Assembly (NCBI GenBank): GCA_049965775.1
Contig: JBMFVX010000133.1
Span: 1-8,672, forward strand
Length of the DNA stretch: 8,672 nucleotides
Reading direction: 5' to 3'
Source of the DNA: JABEVB01 sp049965775
Lineage (GTDB): Bacteria; Planctomycetota; Phycisphaerae; WQYP01
The notes beneath the pieces are model-generated. The model saw only the letters and a program-made list of their open reading frames with translations, had not been told where the DNA came from and searched no databases. Position 1 is the first letter of the stretch; each line of letters starts with the position of its first letter. Shown piece after piece: positions 1-6,522 of this stretch. The translations under genes and the position numbers were made by a program.

Positions 1-114
1 TTAGGGGTGGTTTGTGGTGGAAACTTTCGGCCTTATTTGCAAGATAATGCGGTTTTTGGGGCTGAAGTGCGAAAGTTTGGGGTAGCGGCTTGGGAGGTCT
101 CTGATATTACGTAA
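1..114 (+). CDS. C-terminal fragment of an unidentified protein (runs off left edge)
   Basis: Frame 1 is open from the first base to a TAA at 112-114 and gives 37 residues, including FRPYLQDNAVFGAEVRKFG and ending in AAWEVSDIT. The residue mix (charged, aromatic and Gly residues, no low complexity) looks like the end of a folded protein rather than noise. I do not recognise the family. In many genomes phoH lies upstream of the HDIG gene, but this tail gives no specific support for PhoH. The gene points the same way as the operon starting at 424 but is separated from it by about 310 bases containing repeats, so it is probably a separate transcription unit. Confidence 0.5.
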   Translation, partial: LGVVCGGNFRPYLQDNAVFGAEVRKFGVAAWEVSDIT

Positions 115-125
115 GCGTGCACGAA

Positions 126-230
126 AGGGGCGACTGGGCAGGCAGGATGCCTGCGTTACTGGGGGCGACTGGGCAGGCAAGATGCCTGCGTTACTGGGGG
201 TGACTGGGCAGGCAGGATGCCTGCGTTACT
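126..230. repeat. Three tandem 35-bp repeats, each with a 7-bp hairpin
   Basis: Three near-identical units lie head to tail at 126-160, 161-195 and 196-230. Each begins with a run of G, continues CGACTGGGCAGGCA, and ends TGCCTGCGTTACT. The differences are few: the first base of unit 1 is A, the loop of unit 2 is AGA instead of GGA, and unit 3 has T for C after the G run. Every unit contains GCAGGCA and its exact reverse complement TGCCTGC around a 3-base loop, so each can form a tight hairpin. There are no spacers, no ORF crosses the array convincingly, and there is no T tract. It looks like a REP-like or other dispersed intergenic repeat; which one cannot be told from a single locus. Confidence 0.85.
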
Positions 231-423
231 AACGAATCCACTGTTCAGAAATGTCGCATCTTTGGCTATCGCGGCGGCTCCCGGTAAACTAAATAGTGGC
301 GTTGCAGGTTAGGAGCCTGGCCGAGTAATGGCAACTAGGCTTATTTGGGGTATTTGACGCCATAACACCAGCCCCAATGCGCGGCAGAACGAGACTCGCC
401 TGTTAAGCAGGCTTGGAAGACCT
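231..423 (+). other. Non-coding leader of the HDIG operon with several complementary segments
   Basis: No convincing coding frame is present. Short exact inverted pairs are dense: GGCTCC 276-281 with GGAGCC 312-317; GCCT 315-318 with AGGC 337-340, enclosing GCC 320-322 with GGC 330-332; TGGCGT 297-302 with ACGCCA 357-362; TTGGGG 345-350 with CCCCAA 372-377; GCCTG 398-402 with CAGGC 408-412 just before the ribosome binding site. Some of these cross or overlap, so they cannot all form in one simple fold. The stretch could be a structured 5' UTR, but I could not match it to a known riboswitch class, including the c-di-GMP and c-di-AMP types. No clear promoter was picked out. Confidence 0.35.
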
Positions 424-2754
424 ATGTTATTTATGCGGAAAAGCCTCCGGCGACAGGCCGTGGCCGATGATTACCAAGCCACCACCCAAAAGAAGTGGCC
501 GCCGGTGTCGCGCTGGCAGGGTGGAGTGTTATGGGGCGGCATCGTCTTTCTGTTGGCGGCTTTGCTGATTGAATTAATCCCGATTGGCCCGGCGGCATGG
601 TTGCCCCACGGCCCGCTGGCGCACAACATTTTCTCACCAGTTAACTTCACCATTTCCAACCCATCGCAGCTTGCGGCGCTGCAGGCCGACGCGCGGCTGC
701 ATACCCCGCCCATCCTTCGGTGGAACATTGCGGGCGACCTGCCTGATAAAATTGCCAGCCAACTCGGCAGCCTCCCGGCTGACGTGGCCGCTCTACCCAA
801 AGGGGCATCGCTGCCGCCGCCGCTTGCCAAACGTTTTGGAACGCTCTCGCCGCTGGCGATGCACTGGCTGCGGCTGGTGGTGCGGGACAATCAGCTTGCA
901 ACCTGGCAGAGCCGCATCAACTTGCTGCTGGTAAACCTCCAGAGCCACCCCATCGTCAGCGCCGCTGATTATCGGTTGATCACCAATCAGGCGAGCCAAA
1001 ACGTGCTGCTGCGGATACCGGCGGCACATGGCGCGGCGACACAGACAACAGCATCGGTGAGCACCGTCAATGTGCTGGAACCCAACGGAGAGCCGTTTCG
1101 GCCGCTGGTGGAGCGATGCTTTCCCACGCCGCTATGGGATGCCATTACCCATTATTTGGTGGAACTCGAGGCCCCCACCTACGTGTTTGATACCGCGGCC
1201 ACCAGCGCGCTGGCCGCACGCAATGCCGCAGCCGTAAAGACGCCGCAAACGCTGGTGCGGCAGGGCCAGATTTTGGCCCACGCCGGCGAAACACTCGACC
1301 GCCGCGCCGCGGCACTGGTGGCTGCCTCGCGTGCCGCGTACCTTAAGCAAATTGGTGACCAGCACCCCTGGGCGATCGCGGCGCAGCGTTTCGGCCGGGC
1401 CTTATTGCTGACGCTTCTGGCGCTGGTGGGCCTGCTTTATGTTTTAGCGCAAACGGTCGAGCGTCGAAATTGGCGGCGCGAAACTCTCGCCGGAGCCATG
1501 CTGCTGGGGACACTGCTGATCGGCAAAGCCTCGCTTCTGCTTGGATTCGGTTCGCTGGTGTACTTTTTCGGCGTTGCGCCGCTGCTGCTGGCCGCGGTGG
1601 TGCTGGTGATGGTTTATCGCCGCAGGTTTGCCTGGGGCCTGGCCATGATTGACGCACTGATGCTTACCCTTACGCTGCGGCAGAATATCGCTTTTCTGTT
1701 TGTTCAGGTGGTGGGCGCGAGCGTGATTATTTCGGCGCTGGGCGAGATTCGCACGCGTGGCATGGTTATTCGAGCGGGGCTGCTTACCAGCGGCATGATG
1801 GCGCTTTGTGTCTGGGCCGCCGGCATGGCACTGGTGCCGGTTTCGCACGCGGTTGAGTTTGATTGGGTTACCATGGCCCGGCATGTGGCCGAGGCGGCTA
1901 CGGGTTACAACGCCATGTTGGTCACTCTGGCCGGTCTTACGGCGGTGTTTTTGGTGTTGGGGCTGCTGCCTCTGGTAGAACGAGCCTTTGGCTCGCCGAC
2001 GGCGATGACCCTGCTCGAACTGGCCGACACCAATCATCCGCTGCTGCGGCGTTTGGCGGTGGAGGCCCCCGGTACGTTCAACCACTCGTTGATTTTGGGA
2101 ACCATGGCCGAGGCCGCCGCCCGCGACGTCGGAGCCGACGCATTGCTGTGCCGCGTTGGCGCGTATTACCACGACATCGGCAAACTCGTGAAGCCCGGTT
2201 ATTTCATTGAAAATATTTCGGGCGGCGCCAACCGGCACGAAAGCCTCTCGCCGGCGATGAGCCTGTTGATCATCATCAGCCATGTAAAAGATGGCATTGA
2301 ACTGGCACGCGAGTTCCATCTGCCCCAGCCGGTGCGGGCGTTTATCGCCGAACATCATGGCACCAACGTGGTTGAGCCGTTTTATCATGCGGCACGCGAC
2401 CGGCAGGCTAAAGAGGCGCTTACAGGCGCGGCCAGCGGCCAAAGCAGCCCGGTTCGGGATACGGAGTTTCGCTACCCCGGCCCCAAGCCGCAGTCGCGCG
2501 AGACCGCCATTCTCATGCTGTGCGACGCTTTAGAGGGCACCGTGCGCGCCATGGCCGAGCCTACACCCGGGCGCATAGAGTCGGCCGCACATGAGCTGGC
2601 ATTGAAGCGCCTGCTTGATGGGCAGTTTGACCAATGCGACCTCACCCTTGGCGATTTGCGAAAATTGGAATTGGCCATGACGCGCGCTCTGGTGGGTGTA
2701 TACCATGGCCGAATAAAATATCCGAAGCCCACGGCTGTGTCGCACCCGGCATAA
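424..2754 (+). CDS. PgpH/YqfF-like 7TM-HD membrane phosphodiesterase (probable c-di-AMP hydrolase)
   Basis: 776 residues with the full 7TMR-HD layout. One transmembrane segment lies at about 33-55, followed by a large extracytoplasmic domain (about 56-320), seven hydrophobic segments (about 322-530) and a cytoplasmic HD domain (about 545-725). The HD metal and catalytic residues are all visible: H554 (NHSLI), H583-D584 (YYHDIGK), H605 (RHESLSP), H620, H644-H645 (AEHHGT) and D701 (LMLCDALEG). Their spacing matches the Listeria PgpH set as I remember it, apart from about 13 extra residues before the last Asp. Known PgpH proteins hydrolyse c-di-AMP to pApA; that substrate is inferred here from family. 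The start is ATG 424 (MLFMRK) or ATG 433, and GGAAGA at 415-420 is the only SD-like motif nearby. It is first in an operon with ybeY and the CBS protein. Confidence 0.93.
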   Translation: MLFMRKSLRRQAVADDYQATTQKKWPPVSRWQGGVLWGGIVFLLAALLIELIPIGPAAWLPHGPLAHNIFSPVNFTISNPSQLAALQADARLHTPPILRWNIAGDLPDKIASQLGSLPADVAALPKGASLPPPLAKRFGTLSPLAMHWLRLVVRDNQLATWQSRINLLLVNLQSHPIVSAADYRLITNQASQNVLLRIPAAHGAATQTTASVSTVNVLEPNGEPFRPLVERCFPTPLWDAITHYLVELEAPTYVFDTAATSALAARNAAAVKTPQTLVRQGQILAHAGETLDRRAAALVAASRAAYLKQIGDQHPWAIAAQRFGRALLLTLLALVGLLYVLAQTVERRNWRRETLAGAMLLGTLLIGKASLLLGFGSLVYFFGVAPLLLAAVVLVMVYRRRFAWGLAMIDALMLTLTLRQNIAFLFVQVVGASVIISALGEIRTRGMVIRAGLLTSGMMALCVWAAGMALVPVSHAVEFDWVTMARHVAEAATGYNAMLVTLAGLTAVFLVLGLLPLVERAFGSPTAMTLLELADTNHPLLRRLAVEAPGTFNHSLILGTMAEAAARDVGADALLCRVGAYYHDIGKLVKPGYFIENISGGANRHESLSPAMSLLIIISHVKDGIELAREFHLPQPVRAFIAEHHGTNVVEPFYHAARDRQAKEALTGAASGQSSPVRDTEFRYPGPKPQSRETAILMLCDALEGTVRAMAEPTPGRIESAAHELALKRLLDGQFDQCDLTLGDLRKLELAMTRALVGVYHGRIKYPKPTAVSHPA

Positions 2755-2799
2755 CATTGTTTTGCATGTGAGGATTTTCTGCCTGTTGTTCTTAAGATT

Positions 2800-3318
2800 A
2801 TGCCTGCCTCGCCCGGGCTTATGCGAGGCTTGTCGCCGGCGGCGTTGCGCCGCAATTTACGCCGCCTGCTTGATATTGTGCATGCCGGCGAAGGATGCTG
2901 GACCATACACCTCGTGGGCGATCGCATCATGAAGCAGGTGCACGACCGCACCATGCGGGACCCGAGCACCACCGATGTGATTACGCTTGATTACCGAACG
3001 CGGGGCGCTAAGGGCACGCGACGCGCCGCGTTGGACCTTGAAAGTTTTGTGTGCGCAGCCGAAGCCAGGCGGCAGGCGAAACTGCGCGGCCATAGCGTGC
3101 AGCATGAGCTGCTGCTGTACCTTGTACACAGCCTGCTGCATGTGCAAGGTTATGATGACCGAACCGCACGCGAGGCACAGCGAATGCATCGCCGCGAAGA
3201 CCGCATTCTGGTAGCCTTGGGCATAGGGCCGGTTTACGGCCGACCCGCCGGTGAGAGTAAAGAGCGGCATTTGCCAAACCGCCCCGGCGGCAAGGGCAGA
3301 ACCTCGGGCCGGCGATAA
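2800..3318 (+). CDS. ybeY: YbeY endoribonuclease / 16S rRNA maturation factor
   Basis: 172 residues. The YbeY signatures are RDPSTTDVITLDY (about 53-65), corresponding to the usual R..D.PTDVLSF, and the zinc-site helix VHSLLHVQGYDD (about 109-120). H110 and H114 keep the family spacing, but the third ligand position, usually His in H-x3-H-x5-H, is D120. The usual G after the first His is S. YbeY is a metal-dependent RNase acting in 16S rRNA 3'-end maturation and ribosome quality control. The C-terminus carries a basic tail (about 148-172) beyond the conserved core. The start is uncertain: ATG 2800 has no good SD, and ATG 2821 is an alternative. It lies 45 bases after the HDIG gene and 15 bases before the CBS-protein gene, so co-transcription is likely. 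Confidence 0.9.
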   Translation: MPASPGLMRGLSPAALRRNLRRLLDIVHAGEGCWTIHLVGDRIMKQVHDRTMRDPSTTDVITLDYRTRGAKGTRRAALDLESFVCAAEARRQAKLRGHSVQHELLLYLVHSLLHVQGYDDRTAREAQRMHRREDRILVALGIGPVYGRPAGESKERHLPNRPGGKGRTSGRR

Positions 3319-3333
3319 GAAGGGGATTTTTTC

Positions 3334-4638
3334 GTGCATTGGCCGATTTGGCTTATTTTGTTGGCGCTGGCGGGCAGCATGGTGACGTCCACGCTCTCGT
3401 ATGCGCTGCGCACCATCTCGCGGCTGGCGCTCGAAAAGGCGCTCGACCGCCTTGGCCGCGGCAGCCAAATTGACCAAATTATGGATCGCAGCACAGACCT
3501 GGCCCTGGCGGCCTCGCTGCTGCGCATTGTCTTTAATCTTTCGGTGGTGGCTTTTACGCTGCTCGATCTGGGCATAACCGGGCCGACGCCATCGCTGGGC
3601 ATGCTGCTGCTGGGCATAGTGCCGGCGGGAATCGCCCTGCTGGTTTTTTCCGTCGCTATACCCAGCGCCTGGGCGCGCTACAACGGCGAAGGACTTATCG
3701 CGGCATTGTGGCCGGTGCTGCGGCTGGCGGTGGCGGCGCTCGCGCCGCTGATTCTTTTTTTGAAGCTTTTTGATGAACTGGTTCGGCGGCTGACCGGGGC
3801 CGCGGCCGAGAGTTCTGCGCAGGGCGCGATCGAAACGCAGGAAGAAATTCTGGCTGCTGTTTCAGAAGGCGCGTCGGAAGGCGCTGTGGACGAAGAGCAG
3901 AAAAAGATGATTGAAGGGGTCATCAGTTTTCGCGATCTGCAGGTAAGCCAGATCATGACGCCGCGCACCGACATGATTACCGTAAGCGTTGGAGCGACGC
4001 TCGATGAGGTAAAAGACAAGATTCTGCGTGATGGCCTTTCGCGGCTGCCTGTGTACGAGGGAACGCGCGACAACATTTTGGGCATTCTTTACGCCAAAGA
4101 TCTGCTGGCGCTGGTGGGCAAGCCGGACCCCGAGCTTAACCTGCGAACCCTGATGCGGCCGCCTCTGTTTGTGCCGCACTCCAAACCGCTGCGCGATTTG
4201 CTGCGGCAATTTCGGCGCGAGCGCGTGCACATGGCGATTGTGCTCGATGAGTTCGGCGGCACGGCGGGTTTGATTACGAGCGAAGACATTCTGGAAGAAA
4301 TTGTCGGCGACATTCAAGACGAGTATGAAAAGACGGTGCCGCTGGACATTCGGCGTGTGGATGCAACCACCGTGGAGGTTGACGCCCGCACCAACATTAC
4401 CGACCTTAACCGCGAGCTGGACCTGAACCTGCCCGAACATCAGGATTACCAGACCATCGGCGGCTTTGTCATTACGCTGCTGGGGACTATTCCGGTCAAA
4501 GGAGATAAGGCCGTATATCACAACCTGACCATAGCGGTGCTCGACAGCGACGCGCGCCGCGTCAAGCGTGTGCGCATACATCTGCCACAGGGATCGGCGA
4601 GCGATGAACCCGCAAGCGACAAAGCCGCGAGCAATTAA
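3334..4638 (+). CDS. CNNM/CorC-HlyC family membrane protein with paired CBS domains
   Basis: 434 residues from a GTG start at 3334, supported by AAGAAGGGGA (about 3317-3326), which overlaps the ybeY stop. The N-terminal part (about 1-150) has hydrophobic segments of the DUF21/CNNM transmembrane type. A linker and acidic helix (about 155-195) follow. The CBS pair begins at MTPRTDM (208-214) and its second half contains VLDEFGGTAGLIT (about 303-315) followed by the acidic EDILEEIVGDIQDE. The C-terminal CorC_HlyC (transporter-associated) domain spans about 345-425. Relatives (CorB/CorC, TlyC, YhdP/MpfA-type) are linked to Mg2+ or Co2+ efflux and CBS domains bind adenine nucleotides; the 'hemolysin' label is historical. 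The ion carried is not evident. It is the last gene of the operon. Confidence 0.9.
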   Translation: MHWPIWLILLALAGSMVTSTLSYALRTISRLALEKALDRLGRGSQIDQIMDRSTDLALAASLLRIVFNLSVVAFTLLDLGITGPTPSLGMLLLGIVPAGIALLVFSVAIPSAWARYNGEGLIAALWPVLRLAVAALAPLILFLKLFDELVRRLTGAAAESSAQGAIETQEEILAAVSEGASEGAVDEEQKKMIEGVISFRDLQVSQIMTPRTDMITVSVGATLDEVKDKILRDGLSRLPVYEGTRDNILGILYAKDLLALVGKPDPELNLRTLMRPPLFVPHSKPLRDLLRQFRRERVHMAIVLDEFGGTAGLITSEDILEEIVGDIQDEYEKTVPLDIRRVDATTVEVDARTNITDLNRELDLNLPEHQDYQTIGGFVITLLGTIPVKGDKAVYHNLTIAVLDSDARRVKRVRIHLPQGSASDEPASDKAASN

Positions 4639-4644
4639 TCGCCT

Positions 4645-4659
4645 AAGGCCTTTGGCCTT
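4645..4659 (+). other. Short perfect hairpin after the operon
   Basis: AAGGCC 4645-4650 and GGCCTT 4654-4659 are exact complements around a TTT loop, six bases after the CBS-protein stop. No T run follows directly, so by itself it is not a classical terminator. It may protect the 3' end or act together with the T-tract hairpin about 25 bases downstream. Confidence 0.4.
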
Positions 4660-4680
4660 GAGATCAGGTAAGCATGTGAC

Positions 4681-4701
4681 CCGCGGTCGCGGTTTTTTTT
4701 T
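4681..4701 (+). terminator. Probable intrinsic terminator of the pgpH-like/ybeY/CBS operon
   Basis: CCGC 4681-4684 pairs with GCGG 4689-4692 around GGTC, immediately followed by nine T (4693-4701). The stem is short but all G-C, and the T tract is the longest in the window, on the strand expected for the operon ending at 4638. A competing pair, TCGCGGT 4687-4693 with ACCGCGA 4713-4719, would place the T run in a loop. On the other strand the run is poly-A, so it is no use to the convergent WYL gene. Confidence 0.5.
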
Positions 4702-4728
4702 GGGGCGCGGCCACCGCGATTGCCGTCA

Positions 4729-5730
4729 CTATTTATATTGCTTTGCGACTTCGGCGGCTGTTGTTTTAACACGGGTGGCAAGCTCTTTAGGTTCGAGCAC
4801 TTTGCAGTGCGGCCCCATGCCCAGAATCCACCAGACAATTTCATCGAGGCCGTCAACCGTAAAGGCCAGTTCTACTGTGCCATCCGGTTTATGGGTTGCG
4901 ACCTGGGTTGGGTGCCAGCGGGTTTCGGTGATGGTTTTGCTGAACTCGGCATCGAAGGCGAGTTTAATTTTATGGCGTTTGGAGCCGCGGATCATGCGCC
5001 ATGCCAGGCCAAAGAACGAATCAATAGAGAACTCGGTCGGCGGGGTGAAGCGGCGATCGGTAATCTTAACGTCGGTGAATCGCGAGAGCTTCATGGTGCG
5101 AATATTGCGGTGCTTGCTGTGGTAGCCAACGACATACCAGGCGCGATTCATAAACAGCAGTTCATAAGGACGGAAACGGAACGATTTTTCCATATCGGCA
5201 TGGCGGGAACTGGGCGATTGGTAGGTGCAGCGAAGCTCACGCGTTTCGGCCATGGCGCGGTACATTTTACGTTCAAGCTCGCGCTCAGGACTTGGCACTT
5301 CTGATGCCGGCACCGCGATGCGAATATGAGTTTCAAGAGGGTCTATCTGGCGGCGCAGGGCGGCCGGCAGGGTTGAGCGAATTTTAGTTAACGCGCGCGA
5401 GGCCGGCTCGGCCAGAAGGCCACCCGTAGCAGCCGTGTGGCGGGCAAGAATTAAAAGAGCCACAGCTTCGTCGGGCGTAAGCTCGGCCCCGGGGAGATAT
5501 TGCTTGCCGAAGGTTTCGTATTGTTGGCGCGTGCGGTTGAAGTCTACGCCGTAGCCAGAGGCGTTAAGCATGCGGATGTCGCGATAAAAGGTGCGAACGT
5601 CCACCTTCAGTCGTTTGGCGAGTTGATCGGGCTTGAGGTGCGGCTCGCGCTGCACAATAGAAACAAGCTCCAGAATACGGGGCAGGTGCGATTTTCCTTT
5701 TTTGGCTTTGACGGGGGTAATAACCTGCAT
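4729..5730 (-). CDS. WYL-domain transcriptional regulator with N-terminal winged HTH
   Basis: 333 residues from ATG 5730. The frame also opens at TTG 5766, but the ATG has GGAG at 5739-5742 eight bases upstream and the longer start does not. A DeoR/HTH_11-type winged helix spans about 14-64 (LPRILELVSIVQ, then LAKRLKVDVRTFYRDIRML). The WYL domain follows at about 155-225, with RAWYVVGYHSKHRNIRTMKL and the R-x-F/S-R-F end at 211-218. A C-terminal WCX-like region (about 250-330) contains WWILGMGPHCKVLEPKELATRV. WYL proteins are ligand-sensing regulators, often responding to nucleic acid or nucleotide-like signals. The target here is unknown; none of the flanking genes is an obvious regulon. It lies 72 bases downstream of nadD on the same strand and is convergent with the CBS-protein gene. 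Confidence 0.9.
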   Translation of the reverse strand: MQVITPVKAKKGKSHLPRILELVSIVQREPHLKPDQLAKRLKVDVRTFYRDIRMLNASGYGVDFNRTRQQYETFGKQYLPGAELTPDEAVALLILARHTAATGGLLAEPASRALTKIRSTLPAALRRQIDPLETHIRIAVPASEVPSPERELERKMYRAMAETRELRCTYQSPSSRHADMEKSFRFRPYELLFMNRAWYVVGYHSKHRNIRTMKLSRFTDVKITDRRFTPPTEFSIDSFFGLAWRMIRGSKRHKIKLAFDAEFSKTITETRWHPTQVATHKPDGTVELAFTVDGLDEIVWWILGMGPHCKVLEPKELATRVKTTAAEVAKQYK

Positions 5731-5738
5731 GTGAGGTT

Positions 5739-5742
5739 CTCC
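5739..5742 (-). promoter_or_regulatory. Shine-Dalgarno that fixes the WYL gene start
   Basis: On the minus strand GGAG stands eight bases before ATG 5730. The upstream in-frame TTG (5766) would place this motif inside the coding sequence as part of a Gly-Glu pair, so the ATG is the better start. Confidence 0.6.
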
Positions 5743-5802
5743 ATATAAAACTAACACTTCACCCAAACAGATTTAACACAATAGCATGAAAAGCCCGCAG
5801 GG

Positions 5803-6426
5803 TCACGCACTTTGTCGGTAAAGTGCATGCTGATTAATGTAACGTTCAACGGCGGCCGGCACAAGCCCGCCGATCGGCAGGCCCAGCGCCACGCGATGGC
5901 GAACATGGGTGGAAGAAATGGGTGTCAGGGGCGTTGCCAACCACAGGCGAGGCCGGGCGGCCCATGCCGCAGGGTCAATTTGGGCGGGCGCAGCCGGTGC
6001 CGATGGGTAGCCGGGCCGCGGCAAAATGGCCAGGTCGGCTAGTCGCAGTAATTCATTTATGTTGAGCCATGCATGCAATTTTGGGAGTTGATCTGCTCCA
6101 ATGAGCAATAGGATGTTCGTATTGCCGTGCATGACTTGTAATCGTTGCAGAGTGTTAAAAGTATAACTTGGTGGTGGATATGTTATTTCCAGGTCGCTGG
6201 CGGTAAATCGCGGGTTGCCGGCGATGGCCAGTTCGATCATGGCGAGCCGATGCGCGGCGGATGCACAGGCCTGGCCAAGCTTAAAAGGGGACGTTGCCGC
6301 CGGCATAAAGCAGACTTCATCGGCTGCAAGTTCGGCACAGGCTGCCGCGGCCGTGGCGAGGTGCCCATTATGGATGGGATCAAAGGTGCCGCCAAAGAGG
6401 AGCAGTTTTTTGGTATGGGCGGTCAT
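5803..6426 (-). CDS. nadD: Nicotinate-nucleotide adenylyltransferase
   Basis: 207 residues, normal length for NadD. It makes nicotinic acid adenine dinucleotide from ATP and nicotinate mononucleotide in the cytoplasm, the penultimate step to NAD. The nucleotidyltransferase signature GGTFDPIHNGH lies at 12-22, GADQL at 110-114 in the usual place before the W, and ISSTHVR (170-176) is the second ATP-binding motif. The family motif normally read as SYTxDTL is here SYTFNTL (87-93), with Asn for Asp. The start is ATG 6426, with GGAG nine bases upstream. nadD often sits beside obgE, proA or rsfS; here it is divergent from the adenosyltransferase gene (96-base gap) and followed on its own strand by the WYL regulator. 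Confidence 0.95.
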   Translation of the reverse strand: MTAHTKKLLLFGGTFDPIHNGHLATAAAACAELAADEVCFMPAATSPFKLGQACASAAHRLAMIELAIAGNPRFTASDLEITYPPPSYTFNTLQRLQVMHGNTNILLLIGADQLPKLHAWLNINELLRLADLAILPRPGYPSAPAAPAQIDPAAWAARPRLWLATPLTPISSTHVRHRVALGLPIGGLVPAAVERYINQHALYRQSA

Positions 6427-6451
6427 GAGGTTAAACTCCGCAAGGGTGTTA

Positions 6452-6480
6452 TTGCTTCAGGCGCGGCTCCATCCTAAACT
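6452..6480 (+). promoter_or_regulatory. Weak sigma70-like promoter candidate for the adenosyltransferase gene
   Basis: TTGCTT (6452-6457) and TAAACT (6475-6480) are separated by 17 bases inside the 96-base gap between the divergent nadD and adenosyltransferase genes. The match to TTGACA/TATAAT is only 3/6 and 4/6, so this is tentative. Confidence 0.2.
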
Positions 6481-6522
6481 GCTGCGGGCGGCGATTAAAG
6501 CTAGCCAACGGGAGCCAGTACC

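Noticed and set aside
126..230. Possible CRISPR array
   Set aside because: The 35-bp units abut directly with no unique spacers, there are only three, and no cas gene is nearby.
251..292. 13-codon leader peptide starting at ATG 251
   Set aside because: No SD, no run of regulatory codons and no attenuator-like hairpin linked to it.
250..423. c-di-GMP (GEMM) or c-di-AMP (ydaO) riboswitch
   Set aside because: The conserved core strings of these classes could not be found, so only a generic structured-leader candidate is reported.
1444..2442. Long minus-strand open frame of 332 codons
   Set aside because: Entirely antisense to the 7TM and HD parts of the phosphodiesterase. Its product is rich in His, Gln and Arg, typical of a shadow frame in GC-rich DNA.
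2857..3477. Minus-strand open frame of 206 codons
   Set aside because: Antisense to ybeY and the start of the CBS-protein gene, both of which have clear family motifs on the plus strand.
3862..4581. Minus-strand open frame of 239 codons
   Set aside because: Antisense to the CBS and CorC domains, and the composition is shadow-like.
4568..5304. Two overlapping plus-strand open frames (4568-5125 and 4720-5304)
   Set aside because: They lie opposite the WYL regulator, whose domains and SD are clear, and neither product resembles a known fold.
5785..5805. Terminator between nadD and the WYL gene on the minus strand
   Set aside because: Only a 3-bp stem (CCC-TGC-GGG) followed by CTTTT. It is too weak to call, so read-through from nadD into the WYL gene remains possible.
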